From contig JBBQAM010000056.1 in the NCBI GenBank assembly GCA_038316335.1, positions 1 through 24,721 on the forward strand: a stretch of DNA of 24,721 nt. Direction: 5' to 3'. Source of the DNA: JALHST01 sp038316335 (GTDB lineage Bacteria > Bacteroidota > Bacteroidia > Flavobacteriales > Flavobacteriaceae). The position numbers and the translations under genes are program-made. The notes beneath the pieces are model-generated. The model was not told the origin of the DNA. It made no database searches and saw only the letters and a list, made by a program, of their open reading frames with translations. Below are positions 9,689-16,802 of this stretch, piece after piece. Each line of letters begins with the position of its first letter. Position 1 is the first letter of the stretch.

Positions 9689-9706
9689 GGGAATCAGTTA
9701 CATTTG
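9676..9706 (+). promoter_or_regulatory. predicted Bacteroidota promoter P2 of gcvH
   Basis: TTG at 9676-9678, again a 20-base spacer, and TACATTTG at 9699-9706. Transcription would begin near 9713, leaving a short leader before the ATG at 9730. This is the better placed of the two overlapping promoters. Confidence 0.65.
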
Positions 9707-9729
9707 TTTCGCAAAAATAAAAAAGTACA

Positions 9730-10110
9730 ATGAATATACCCTCAGAATTAAAGTACACTAAGGACCACGAATGGATCAAAATAAATGGTGACATCGCCAC
9801 TGTAGGCATTACCGATTTTGCGCAAGGGGAATTAGGTGATATCGTATACGTAGAGGTTGAAACCTTGAACGAGACCTTGGGGCGTGAAGAGGTTTTTGGT
9901 ACAGTTGAAGCGGTAAAAACAGTATCTGACCTGTTTTTGCCCTTAAGCGGGGAAATCATCGAGTTTAACGCGCTGCTGGAAGATGAACCTGAAAAGGTAA
10001 ACTCTGACCCCTATGGTGACGGTTGGATGGTGAAGATCCAGCTAAGTGATCCCTCTGAGATCGAAACCCTCCTAAGTGCGGGAGACTACAAAGAACTTAT
10101 TGGTGCTTAA
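9730..10110 (+). CDS. gcvH: glycine cleavage system H protein
   Basis: GcvH is the small lipoylated carrier that shuttles the aminomethyl group between the P, T and L proteins of the glycine cleavage complex in the cytoplasm. The 126-residue length is normal. The start (MNIPSELKYTKDHEWI) and the lipoyl-domain core are characteristic. The lipoate-bearing lysine is Lys63 in the EAVKTVSDL motif, and NSDPYGDGWM is the usual C-terminal family segment. The gene has its own pair of promoter-like sequences and a 3' end overlapping the downstream vanZ-like gene by a few bases. The other glycine cleavage genes (gcvP, gcvT) are not in the window. Confidence 0.97.
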   Translation: MNIPSELKYTKDHEWIKINGDIATVGITDFAQGELGDIVYVEVETLNETLGREEVFGTVEAVKTVSDLFLPLSGEIIEFNALLEDEPEKVNSDPYGDGWMVKIQLSDPSEIETLLSAGDYKELIGA

Positions 10111-10504
10111 AAAGCACGGCTTCACACTTCTTTTTTTAGGATGGATGGTGTTCGTGACCTGGTCGAGTCTGGTTTCCCTATCAGGCACCGACTTGCCAGA
10201 TTTCGATATTCCCTATTTTGACAAAGTGGTTCATTTCACCTTCTATTTTGTGGCCGTAATCCTAGGAATTTTAAGTTTGAACCAAAATGGTGCCTTTCAT
10301 TGGCGCTTTAATAAAGCGGCCGTTTTTTTTCTTGTCACAATGGTTCTTTTTGGTATAATTATTGAGATTATACAATATAAGTTCACTTCTGATAGAATGG
10401 GTGATCCATTCGATGCGCTCGCAAATAGTTTTGGCGCGCTTTGTGGTGTACTGGTCATGAAATTCGCAGTTCAAAAGAAGAAAGGATTAAAATGGAGGCA
10501 ATAA
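10103..10504 (+). CDS. VanZ-like family small membrane protein
   Basis: This is a four-helix inner-membrane protein of about 133 residues with the VanZ-like signature: DKVVHFTFYF after the first helix, and DALANSFGALCGVL in the last. VanZ itself affects teicoplanin susceptibility, but the role of most VanZ-like proteins is unknown. The frame is open back to a GTG at 10076, deep inside gcvH. I prefer the GTG at 10103 (or TTG at 10100), because it gives a short basic N-terminus (LKKHG) directly before the first helix and only an eight-base overlap with gcvH. The ATG at 10145 would cut into the first helix. The small overlap points to translational coupling with gcvH, a neighbour pairing often seen in Flavobacteriaceae. 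Confidence 0.85.
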   Translation: MLKKHGFTLLFLGWMVFVTWSSLVSLSGTDLPDFDIPYFDKVVHFTFYFVAVILGILSLNQNGAFHWRFNKAAVFFLVTMVLFGIIIEIIQYKFTSDRMGDPFDALANSFGALCGVLVMKFAVQKKKGLKWRQ

Positions 10505-10536
10505 TTGCTTTTTATATAATTATTTAATTAAATTAG
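10505..10536 (+). promoter_or_regulatory. possible weak promoter of the tonB-like gene
   Basis: TTG at 10505-10507, 21 bases, then TAAATTAG at 10529-10536, one base off the TAnnTTTG consensus. It sits in AT-rich DNA directly after the vanZ-like stop and 22 bases before the next start codon. The match is imperfect. Confidence 0.35.
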
Positions 10537-10557
10537 CGAACCTTTAAATAGTAAGAT

Positions 10558-11262
10558 ATGGAACCAAAAAAGAATCCCAAAGCGGATGTAGGACGCAACA
10601 GTAGCCTTTATTTTGTAATAGGGCTGGCGGCAGTTATGCTTTTGACCTATGTAGCATTCGAATGGAAAACCTATGACAAGGCCAATAATTATGATATTTC
10701 AATGAATGTTGAGGACAATCTTGACGAGGAGGTGCCAATGACAGAACAGATTAAAACGCCACCGCCACCACCGCCACCAGCTGCACCTGAAATTATCGAG
10801 GTCGTGGAAGATGAGCAGGATGTCGAGGAAACGGTTATAGAGTCTACCGAGACCAGTCAGGAAGAAGAGATTGTAGAAGTGGCCGATGTTGAGGTTGAGG
10901 ATGTTGAGGAAGATGTCGATGTACCTTTTGCCGTTATTGAAGATGTGCCTATTTTTCCGGGTTGTGAAGGCGCCAAGGATAAAAGGGCCTGTTTTAATGA
11001 AATGATCCAAAAGCATGTTGGTAAGAACTTCCGATATCCAGAAATATCCCAGGAAATGGGTGTCCAAGGTAAGGTATATGTCAATTTCGTTATCCAAAAA
11101 GACGGTAGTATCGGCAATGTTAGGATGCGAGGTCCGGACAAAAATCTAGAGGATGAGGCAGCAAGGATTATTAGCAAACTGCCCAAAATGACTCCAGGAA
11201 AACAAAGGGGTCGTGCGGTAAGGGTTCCTTTCAGCCTTCCAATTACGTTTAAATTGCAATAG
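10558..11262 (+). CDS. energy transducer TonB family protein
   Basis: TonB-family proteins span the inner membrane and periplasm and pass energy from ExbB/ExbD to outer-membrane TonB-dependent receptors. The 234-residue protein has a basic cytoplasmic tail, one membrane helix at about 16-34, a run of seven prolines at 68-74 and a strongly acidic linker (about 81-125, rich in E, D and V). A C-terminal TonB domain spans about 150-234 (QGKVYVNFVIQKDGSIGNV, ending LPITFKL). The FPGCE motif with Cys134 and a second cysteine at 143 is common in Bacteroidota TonB proteins and may form a disulfide. No exbB or exbD is adjacent, and Bacteroidota carry many TonB paralogues, so the partner receptor cannot be named. 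A strong hairpin terminator follows. Confidence 0.93.
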   Translation: MEPKKNPKADVGRNSSLYFVIGLAAVMLLTYVAFEWKTYDKANNYDISMNVEDNLDEEVPMTEQIKTPPPPPPPAAPEIIEVVEDEQDVEETVIESTETSQEEEIVEVADVEVEDVEEDVDVPFAVIEDVPIFPGCEGAKDKRACFNEMIQKHVGKNFRYPEISQEMGVQGKVYVNFVIQKDGSIGNVRMRGPDKNLEDEAARIISKLPKMTPGKQRGRAVRVPFSLPITFKLQ

Positions 11263-11280
11263 TCAATTTCGAATATATTA

Positions 11281-11313
11281 AAAAGCCCTGGCACATTCGT
11301 CAGGGCTTTTTTT
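11281..11313. terminator. bidirectional intrinsic terminator between the tonB-like and MBL-fold genes
   Basis: AAAAGCCCTG (11281-11290) and CAGGGCTTTT (11301-11310) form a perfect 10-base-pair stem with a 10-base loop, followed by more T on the plus strand. On the minus strand the stem is followed by T-rich sequence as well. It lies between two convergent genes (ends at 11262 and 11337) and can serve both. Confidence 0.9.
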
Positions 11314-11336
11314 ATTTGTCAAATTTCCTAGTGAGG

Positions 11337-12218
11337 TTAATTCCCTTTTAAACTTACATAGAAGGTTTCGCGCAATGCTTCCGGTTTTATAAAACCATTC
11401 CCATGTACGTCATCATAGGCTTCGGTTATGCTAGTGTCTTTGATGACATCCTCAAGTGAAGCATTCGCCTCGATCGCCGCTTCGACTTTCGATTTAATGA
11501 TTTCCAACATCACCACATAATTCTGAAGTGCTGCCTTATTAGAAGGTCTTCCATGGCCTGGGATTATTTTGGTAGCATCATTGATCAGGAGTAGGGCTTT
11601 TTTATGTGCATTAATATACCCAGCGACACTGCCCCCACTTTTAAGGTCGATAAAGGGATAACGTTCTGCAAAATAGGTGTCGCCCATATGCAGTACATTA
11701 TTTTTAGTGAAATAGACCATGGCATCCCCATCGGTATGGGCATTGTGTACATGAAATGCCATGATGGTCTCCTCCCCATCGTGAAAGGTGATATCGTCTG
11801 AAAAAGTTATTTCGGGCAACATCTTTTCGTCGAAGGCCGTATTTTCAGATTGTTGGGCACTCAGTGTTTTTCTGACATTATCATGAGCCACGAGGGTCGT
11901 TGCCTTTGAATTGAATTTTGCATTACCACCGGTATGGTCGCCATGCATATGTGTATTGAACAAGATGGCAATCGGTTTATCGGTTAAGGTCGCAATGGCC
12001 GATTTGATTTTTTCGCTCAAACGATCAAATTGATCATCGATCATAAACACATTTTCTTCTCCTACGAAGATTCCGATGTTGCCGCCTTGCCCAGTAAGCA
12101 TATATACATTCCTGGAAAGGGTGTCGATGCCAATGGTAACTTCATCATCTTGTGCGAGCACATAGGTTAAATTAAGAATGCATGCCAAAAGAAATAAAAG
12201 GGGGCTGTTTTTCATCAT
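11337..12218 (-). CDS. exported MBL-fold metallohydrolase
   Basis: This 293-residue metallo-beta-lactamase-fold enzyme has a Sec signal peptide (about residues 1-22, ending VLAQ). The metal-binding motif THMHGDH supplies His90, His92, Asp94 and His95. Further likely ligands are His161 in AHTDGD, Asp180 in HMGD and His222 in GHG, so a dinuclear zinc site looks complete. The protein is probably periplasmic or lipid-associated. The substrate is unknown; the AHTDGDAMVYF and HMGDTYF motifs are shared with broad zinc-hydrolase groups, and beta-lactamase activity should not be assumed. It is the only minus-strand gene here. It converges on the tonB-like gene at a shared terminator and diverges from cyoE. 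Two adjacent ATGs (12218 and 12215) could serve as the start. Confidence 0.9.
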   Translation of the reverse strand: MMKNSPLLFLLACILNLTYVLAQDDEVTIGIDTLSRNVYMLTGQGGNIGIFVGEENVFMIDDQFDRLSEKIKSAIATLTDKPIAILFNTHMHGDHTGGNAKFNSKATTLVAHDNVRKTLSAQQSENTAFDEKMLPEITFSDDITFHDGEETIMAFHVHNAHTDGDAMVYFTKNNVLHMGDTYFAERYPFIDLKSGGSVAGYINAHKKALLLINDATKIIPGHGRPSNKAALQNYVVMLEIIKSKVEAAIEANASLEDVIKDTSITEAYDDVHGNGFIKPEALRETFYVSLKGN

Positions 12219-12253
12219 TGTATCCTATTTAAGGTTATTATTTTGCTTTTTTC

Positions 12254-12261
12254 CAAAGATA
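12254..12261 (-). promoter_or_regulatory. possible -7 element for the MBL-fold gene
   Basis: Read on the minus strand this is TATCTTTG, a perfect TAnnTTTG match, 36 bases upstream of the start codon at 12218. I find no TTG at the usual spacing upstream, so it is only half supported. It lies back to back with the cyoE promoter. Confidence 0.4.
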
Positions 12262-12281
12262 AGAGAAACATGCACAATTGA

Positions 12282-12312
12282 TTGGATAAAAATCATCGAG
12301 GGGTTATCTTTG
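12282..12312 (+). promoter_or_regulatory. predicted Bacteroidota promoter of cyoE
   Basis: TTG at 12282-12284, a 20-base spacer and TATCTTTG at 12305-12312 match the consensus fully. Transcription would begin near 12319, just before the ATG at 12334. This placement rules out the longer reading frame beginning at 12178. Confidence 0.7.
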
Positions 12313-12333
12313 CGCCCTTATTCGAGTTGGAAA

Positions 12334-13233
12334 ATGAAAACTGCGATCGGAACGGCAAAAAGTACCTCATGGGTCCAGATTTATGCTGATTTTAAGGAGA
12401 TAACCAAGGCAAGGTTGGCAATTAGCGTGGTTTTCTCGTCCATCGCCGGCTATTTACTCGGTGCCGACACCGTCGAAACCACATCGCTTTTACTTCTTTT
12501 TTTTGGGGGATATTGTATGGTAGGGGCCTCAAATGCCTACAATCAAATTCTTGAAAAGGATTTGGATGCCCTTATGAACCGTACCATGAACCGGCCCATC
12601 CCCTCTGGGAGAATGTCGGTGAATACGGCATTGACCATTGCGGTCGTATTGACGGTATTGGGGGTGGGTCTCCTGTATATCCTGAATCCCAAAACAGCCA
12701 TGTTTGGGGCCATATCTATTTTTTTATATACCAGTATCTATACCCCGCTCAAGACCAAGACACCACTTTCGGTTTTTGTGGGAGCTTTTCCGGGGGCGAT
12801 TCCATTTATGCTTGGGTGGGTAGCCGCAACCAATGATTTTGGCATCGAACCCGGGACCTTGTTTATGATACAATTTTTTTGGCAGTTTCCCCATTTTTGG
12901 GCCTTGGCATGGATGCTCGATGCCGATTATAAAAAAGGGGGATTCAAAATGTTGCCTACCGGAAAAAAGGATAAAGGTACTGCCCTACAAATCATTATGT
13001 ATACTATTTGGATGATAGTCGCTTCGATCATGCCGGTATTCGGTATTACAGGAAGATTACATCTATCTTTGGTCGCTGCAATCGTGGTCTTTATGTTAGG
13101 CCTGATCATGCTGATCTTTGCCTTCCGGCTTTATGAGAAACAAGACAATGTCTCAGCAAGAAAATTAATGTTGGCCAGTGTAAGCTATATTACATTGATG
13201 CAAATCGTTTATGTCATCGACAAATTTATTTAA
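12334..13233 (+). CDS. cyoE: protoheme IX farnesyltransferase (heme O synthase)
   Basis: CyoE/CtaB attaches a farnesyl group to protoheme to make heme O, the precursor of the heme A used by aa3-type oxidases. It is a polytopic UbiA-family membrane enzyme. The first Asp-rich prenyl-diphosphate motif is intact (NQILEKDLDALMNRTMNRP), as are YTPLKTKTPLSVFVGAFPG and the FFWQFPHFWALAWMLDADY segment. With the ATG at 12334 the product is 299 residues, the usual length. The frame is open back to 12178, but that region overlaps the divergent gene and contains the cyoE promoter, so I reject it. Only six bases separate it from the first subunit III gene, which suggests one operon. Confidence 0.96.
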   Translation: MKTAIGTAKSTSWVQIYADFKEITKARLAISVVFSSIAGYLLGADTVETTSLLLLFFGGYCMVGASNAYNQILEKDLDALMNRTMNRPIPSGRMSVNTALTIAVVLTVLGVGLLYILNPKTAMFGAISIFLYTSIYTPLKTKTPLSVFVGAFPGAIPFMLGWVAATNDFGIEPGTLFMIQFFWQFPHFWALAWMLDADYKKGGFKMLPTGKKDKGTALQIIMYTIWMIVASIMPVFGITGRLHLSLVAAIVVFMLGLIMLIFAFRLYEKQDNVSARKLMLASVSYITLMQIVYVIDKFI

Positions 13234-13239
13234 TACGCT

Positions 13240-13821
13240 ATGGATTTAACGCAAGGTACTGACCAGGAAAAAAATAACAGGGCGAAAAAAATGATGCTCT
13301 GGTTTGGTATTGCAAGCCTGCTCATGGCATTTGCCGGGTGGACGAGCGCATATATCGTTAGCAGTACCCGTGAAGATTGGATACACGAATTTACCTTGCC
13401 CACTTCATTTTATATTAGTAGCCTGTTTATCATCGCAAGTAGCATCACCTATATTTTGGCGAAAAAGGCGGTCAAGGAAAGCAAAACAAAGGGTGCGACT
13501 AACTGGTTATGGGCAACCTTGGTCCTAGGGATCGCATTCATTATATTGCAAATCAATGGTTTTTCGCAAATGGTTGCCATAGGATACTATTTTACAGGAC
13601 CGACCAGCAATATTAAAATGTCCTATATCTTTTTAATAGCCATGGTACATATCGTGCACGTACTTGCCGGTATTATTTCATTGCTCGTGGTAATCCGAAA
13701 TGAAATTAAAGGAAATTATACCCCGAACGAAATGCTAGGGCTCTCTTTGGGGGCAACTTTCTGGCATTTTTTAGATTTCCTTTGGCTCTATTTGATGATT
13801 TTTATGATGTTGGTAAAGTAA
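13240..13821 (+). CDS. cytochrome c oxidase subunit III-like protein, short form
   Basis: This 193-residue protein has five predicted membrane helices and ends with the subunit III signature WHFLDFLWLYLMIF; HIVHVLAG matches the preceding helix. Subunit III stabilises the catalytic core of heme-copper oxidases and shapes proton uptake. In the helix around 97-113 a conserved glutamine is present (Gln104), but the position of the usual conserved glutamate is Gly107. The longer paralogue next to it keeps QAWEW. The gene follows cyoE by six bases. It may be a second structural subunit or a diverged assembly partner; family membership is firm and the exact role is inferred. Confidence 0.9.
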   Translation: MDLTQGTDQEKNNRAKKMMLWFGIASLLMAFAGWTSAYIVSSTREDWIHEFTLPTSFYISSLFIIASSITYILAKKAVKESKTKGATNWLWATLVLGIAFIILQINGFSQMVAIGYYFTGPTSNIKMSYIFLIAMVHIVHVLAGIISLLVVIRNEIKGNYTPNEMLGLSLGATFWHFLDFLWLYLMIFMMLVK

Positions 13822-13859
13822 TATTTTTGAATAATTTAGGTTTTGATGATTTATCCCTT

Positions 13860-13887
13860 TTGAATAGTCGAAAAAAATGTAAATTTG
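13860..13887 (+). promoter_or_regulatory. predicted promoter of the long subunit III gene
   Basis: TTG at 13860-13862 (within TTTTG), 17 bases, then TAAATTTG at 13880-13887. The ATG lies 31 bases downstream at 13918. The match suggests that the long subunit III and subunit IV genes have their own promoter besides any read-through from cyoE. Confidence 0.6.
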
Positions 13888-13917
13888 TGCAACTTATAAT
13901 CAACCTTTAGACTTTAT

Positions 13918-14892
13918 ATGGATTCTACGGTAACAACAGCTACAAATGAAAGCGTTTGGGGAGGTGGCAACCAACCCTTGGGAGCGAGTTATGGTAAGTT
14001 GATGATGTGGTTCTTCCTCGTATCCGATGCGCTTACTTTTTCAGGTTTTTTAGCTTCCTATGGTTTTTCCAGGTTCAAATTCATCGAAATATGGCCCATT
14101 GCCGAGCTGGTATTTACCCACGTACCCTTTTTTCATGGTAACTACCCCTTGTATTATGTTGCTTTCATGACCTTTATTTTGATCATGTCTTCAGTAACCA
14201 TGGTATTGGCCGTTGATGCCGGACATAAAATGCAACAGACCCGTGTTATTTGGTATATGTTCCTAACTATTATAGGTGGTGCCATTTTCGTCGGTTCCCA
14301 AGCCTGGGAATGGTCGACCTTTATTCGGGGCGACTACGGTGCCCTAGAGACCAAGGGCGGAAGGATTCTGCAATTTGTCAAAGCCGATACAGGAGAACGA
14401 GTGGCCTTGGCCGATTTTGCTAAAAACATACCCAGTGAACGCGAAGACCTTAAAAGGGATAAGGGACTTTGGTTTCAATCCGAAGGCTACCTTCCTTCCC
14501 GTTCCGTTGAAGAAGTGGTTGAAGGCTTTACGGCGAATCCGAATATTTTGATACGCACCGAGACCATCAATGAAGATAATCATAAGGTCGTATTGACCCG
14601 AGAAGAATCACTGAATAAAATCAAGGATGCCGCCCAAGTCGTTGAAGGCGCCAATTTGATTCACAATGAATATGGCAGCCGGTTGTTCGCCGATTTCTTC
14701 TTCTTTATTACAGGATTCCATGGTTTTCACGTATTCTCAGGGGTCTTGATCAATATTATCATTTTCTTCAATGCGATCCTGGGTACCTATGAGCGCCGTG
14801 GACATTATGAAATGGTTGAGAAAGTTGGGCTGTATTGGCACTTTGTAGATTTAGTATGGGTATTCGTATTTACCTTCTTTTATCTGGTATAG
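13918..14892 (+). CDS. cytochrome c oxidase subunit III, long form with soluble insertion
   Basis: This is a 324-residue inner-membrane subunit III of a heme-copper oxidase. Helices lie at about 25-50, 78-100, 110-130, 258-285 and 303-323. The conserved glutamate is Glu131 in SQAWEW, and the late-helix motifs HGFHVFSG (268-275) and WHFVDLVWVF are canonical. Between the WEW helix and the next one lies a hydrophilic stretch of roughly 115 residues (about 138-252), rich in Glu, Lys and Asp and absent from textbook subunit III; it should form a water-exposed domain. Subunit IV follows 66 bases downstream. The oxidase core subunits I and II are not in the window. Confidence 0.93.
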   Translation: MDSTVTTATNESVWGGGNQPLGASYGKLMMWFFLVSDALTFSGFLASYGFSRFKFIEIWPIAELVFTHVPFFHGNYPLYYVAFMTFILIMSSVTMVLAVDAGHKMQQTRVIWYMFLTIIGGAIFVGSQAWEWSTFIRGDYGALETKGGRILQFVKADTGERVALADFAKNIPSEREDLKRDKGLWFQSEGYLPSRSVEEVVEGFTANPNILIRTETINEDNHKVVLTREESLNKIKDAAQVVEGANLIHNEYGSRLFADFFFFITGFHGFHVFSGVLINIIIFFNAILGTYERRGHYEMVEKVGLYWHFVDLVWVFVFTFFYLV

Positions 14893-14958
14893 ACCTTTTA
14901 AAGGCAAGTTCAAACCCTACACGGATCTTTTGAATTATGACATTAAGAATTATTTAGC

Positions 14959-15342
14959 ATGGCACACGCACACAAACTGGAAATCTTTAGGGGATTATTG
15001 AAATTCAAGACCAATGTCCAAAAAATCTGGGCAGTATTGATTTTTTTGACCGTTGTTACAACCATAGAAGTAGCCTTGGGTATTATTAAACCACATGCTT
15101 TGACCCATTCCCATTTTTTGGGTATGAAGGTATTGAACTGGATCTTCATTACGTTGACTTTGGTAAAGGCCTATTATATTGCTTGGGACTTTATGCACCT
15201 TAGGGACGAAAAGAGTTCGTTGCGCCGGGCCATCGTTTGGACCCCGATATTTTTGGTGCTCTATCTGATTTTTATTTTACTTTTTGAAGCCGACTATATT
15301 TACAATGTCTTTAAGTATGGTTTTGTAAAATGGAATTTCTAG
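14959..15342 (+). CDS. cytochrome c oxidase subunit IV family protein
   Basis: This 127-residue protein has three predicted membrane helices (about 22-42, 57-76 and 90-112) and matches the prokaryotic subunit IV family in size, helix layout and the YYIAWDFMHLRDEKSSLR loop. Such subunits are small accessory components of aa3/caa3 oxidases. The histidine-rich start (MAHAHKLE) and the His cluster ALTHSHFLG before the second helix are notable. It follows the long subunit III gene and is closed by a hairpin terminator at 15376. Confidence 0.88.
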   Translation: MAHAHKLEIFRGLLKFKTNVQKIWAVLIFLTVVTTIEVALGIIKPHALTHSHFLGMKVLNWIFITLTLVKAYYIAWDFMHLRDEKSSLRRAIVWTPIFLVLYLIFILLFEADYIYNVFKYGFVKWNF

Positions 15343-15375
15343 GGGCAACAAATCATTTAAAATTAACAGCAATAT

Positions 15376-15404
15376 AAGACGGTAAAAGTGCCGTCTTTTT
15401 TATT
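15376..15404 (+). terminator. intrinsic terminator after the subunit IV gene
   Basis: AAGACGG (15376-15382) pairs with CCGTCTT (15391-15397) around an eight-base loop and runs straight into a T-tract. It lies 34 bases after the subunit IV stop and would separate the structural subunits from the assembly genes that follow. Confidence 0.8.
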
Positions 15405-15408
15405 TTTG
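15401..15408 (+). promoter_or_regulatory. possible -7 element for the SCO-like operon
   Basis: TATTTTTG fits TAnnTTTG and lies 32 bases before the ATG at 15441, inside the T-tract of the preceding terminator. No TTG is seen at the right distance upstream. A promoter is expected here because a terminator precedes it, but this match could be chance in T-rich DNA. Confidence 0.3.
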
Positions 15409-15440
15409 CCTGTGCCATCGATTCGGTGTTTATAAATCCC

Positions 15441-16079
15441 ATGAAGAAAATCTTTGTCTTGGTTGTATTATTTGTTTTGCCGATCGTAGCATATCTGTTC
15501 TTTGCTTCGGGGGTCACTAATTTTGGTAGACTTCCCATACTGACCCAAAAAGTGGCAGGCATACCGAACAGCGACACCTCGACAAGTTTTAATGATAAAA
15601 TAACCGTATTGGGTTTTTTGGGGAAGGAAGTGGCCCAGAAAAAAGGGAATGCCTTTAACCTCAATGAAAAAATATACAAACGTTTTCAGGACTTTGATGA
15701 TTTTCAGTTTATCATGGTGATGCCCGAAGGGACCGAAGTAGCGGTCGAGGCCCTGAAAAAAGAATTAGGCACGTTGTCGACGATTGATAAGTGGCATTTT
15801 GTTTTTCTGCCCGATTCGAGCATCCGCGATTTATTTCAATCGTTAGGAACCAATCTGGCCCTTGACGAGAATCTGGCGACGTCTTATGTATTTTTAATTG
15901 ACAAGGACCAGGCACTACGTGGAAGGACCGATGACGAGGATGTAGGTACGAAATATGGTTTCGATACCAATTCGGTTGCTGACCTGCATAATAAGATGAT
16001 TGATGATGTAAAAATCATATTGGCCGAATATCGATTGGCTTTGAAAAGAAATAATTCAAAATTAAAAACGAAGGTATGA
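15441..16079 (+). CDS. SCO/thioredoxin-fold-like membrane-anchored protein without cysteines
   Basis: This 212-residue protein has an N-terminal membrane anchor (about residues 4-24) and a periplasmic domain. Its later part resembles the neighbouring SCO protein segment by segment: FQDFDDFQFIMVMPEGTE against the SCO FAQRDDFGIASFSITPEFD, KWHFVFLPDSSIRDLF against DWHLMTGDPAKIFEL, and SYVFLIDKDQALRGRTDDED against GLFALVDKNGYLRSRVDD. The protein has no cysteine at all. At the CxxxC site it reads LGFLGKEVAQ, and the metal-binding histidine is replaced (NLATS where SCO has FEHSG). It therefore cannot use the normal SCO copper site. I prefer the ATG at 15441 over the upstream in-frame GTG at 15426. 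Its stop codon overlaps the sco start (ATGA). The relation to SCO is inferred by eye. Confidence 0.75.
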   Translation: MKKIFVLVVLFVLPIVAYLFFASGVTNFGRLPILTQKVAGIPNSDTSTSFNDKITVLGFLGKEVAQKKGNAFNLNEKIYKRFQDFDDFQFIMVMPEGTEVAVEALKKELGTLSTIDKWHFVFLPDSSIRDLFQSLGTNLALDENLATSYVFLIDKDQALRGRTDDEDVGTKYGFDTNSVADLHNKMIDDVKIILAEYRLALKRNNSKLKTKV

Positions 16080-16801
16080 GGAACAAGTACTCCTATATTT
16101 GGATCTCATTGATAGTGCTGATATTCGGGATTATTTTTATTCCCAGGATCATCGAAAGACTGCAGAACGGTACCGTAGTACAAAATGACCGAATGAGCGT
16201 AAAAGACAAAAACCAGGTTCTGGCGTATGTGCTTTTAAACGGGGAGAAGAAAAAAGTACCCTCCTTCGAATTTACCGATCAGGACAGTCTATTGATTACC
16301 GATAACGATTATAAGGGCAAAGTATTTGTAGTTGAATTTTTCTTCACTTCCTGTCCATCGATATGTCCTTTAATGACCGATAATTTGGTATCGGTTCAAA
16401 ACGAATTCGCGCAACGGGATGATTTCGGGATTGCTTCTTTTTCAATTACCCCTGAATTTGATACCCCTGCGGTTTTAAAGGAATATGCCGAAGAACATGG
16501 TATTACTGATATCGATTGGCATTTGATGACCGGCGATCCTGCGAAAATATTTGAACTGGCGAATGCCGGTTTCAATATCTATGCCGCGCAAGCATCCGAT
16601 GTGCCGGGCGGCTTTGAACATTCCGGATTATTTGCCTTGGTCGATAAAAATGGGTACCTACGGTCTCGTGTTGATGACTATGGCAATCCCATTGTATATT
16701 ATAGAGGGTCGATACCCGAGGCACAGGGCAAAAACGATATCGGGGAGCGGGAGCAAATTGGTGAATTAAAGGAAGACATTAAAAAATTATTGCAGGAATA
16801 A
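16076..16801 (+). CDS. SCO1/SenC family copper chaperone
   Basis: SCO proteins bind copper through a CxxxC pair and a distal histidine and help assemble the CuA centre of cytochrome oxidase subunit II. This 241-residue protein has an N-terminal membrane anchor (about 7-25), a thioredoxin-like domain, Cys93 and Cys97 in FTSCPSICPLM, and His182 in FEHSGLF, so the copper site is complete. DKNGYLRSRVDDYG follows as in the family. Translation is coupled to the upstream SCO-like gene through an ATGA overlap, and the DUF420 gene begins two bases after the stop. The context supports a role in oxidase maturation. Confidence 0.95.
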   Translation: MRNKYSYIWISLIVLIFGIIFIPRIIERLQNGTVVQNDRMSVKDKNQVLAYVLLNGEKKKVPSFEFTDQDSLLITDNDYKGKVFVVEFFFTSCPSICPLMTDNLVSVQNEFAQRDDFGIASFSITPEFDTPAVLKEYAEEHGITDIDWHLMTGDPAKIFELANAGFNIYAAQASDVPGGFEHSGLFALVDKNGYLRSRVDDYGNPIVYYRGSIPEAQGKNDIGEREQIGELKEDIKKLLQE

Positions 16802-16802
16802 G

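Noticed and set aside
9573..9959. Minus-strand frame of 128 codons overlapping gcvH and its promoters
   Set aside because: It overlaps the gcvH 5' half, the promoters and the terminator hairpin, and it resembles no known protein.
10076..10102. Longer vanZ-like start at GTG 10076
   Set aside because: It would add nine residues entirely within gcvH; the GTG at 10103 fits the membrane topology and the overlap better.
10755..10785. CCA/CCG-rich tract in the tonB-like gene as a possible phase-variable repeat
   Set aside because: It encodes the normal proline run of TonB and is a mixed triplet tract, so slippage would stay in frame.
10699..11294. Two minus-strand frames opposite the tonB-like gene
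   Set aside because: Their composition (runs of Trp-Arg or Ser-Thr) is the mirror of the proline and acidic codon repeats of the tonB-like gene.
12178..12333. Upstream extension of the cyoE frame
   Set aside because: It overlaps the divergent MBL-fold gene and contains the cyoE promoter; the ATG at 12334 gives the normal protein.
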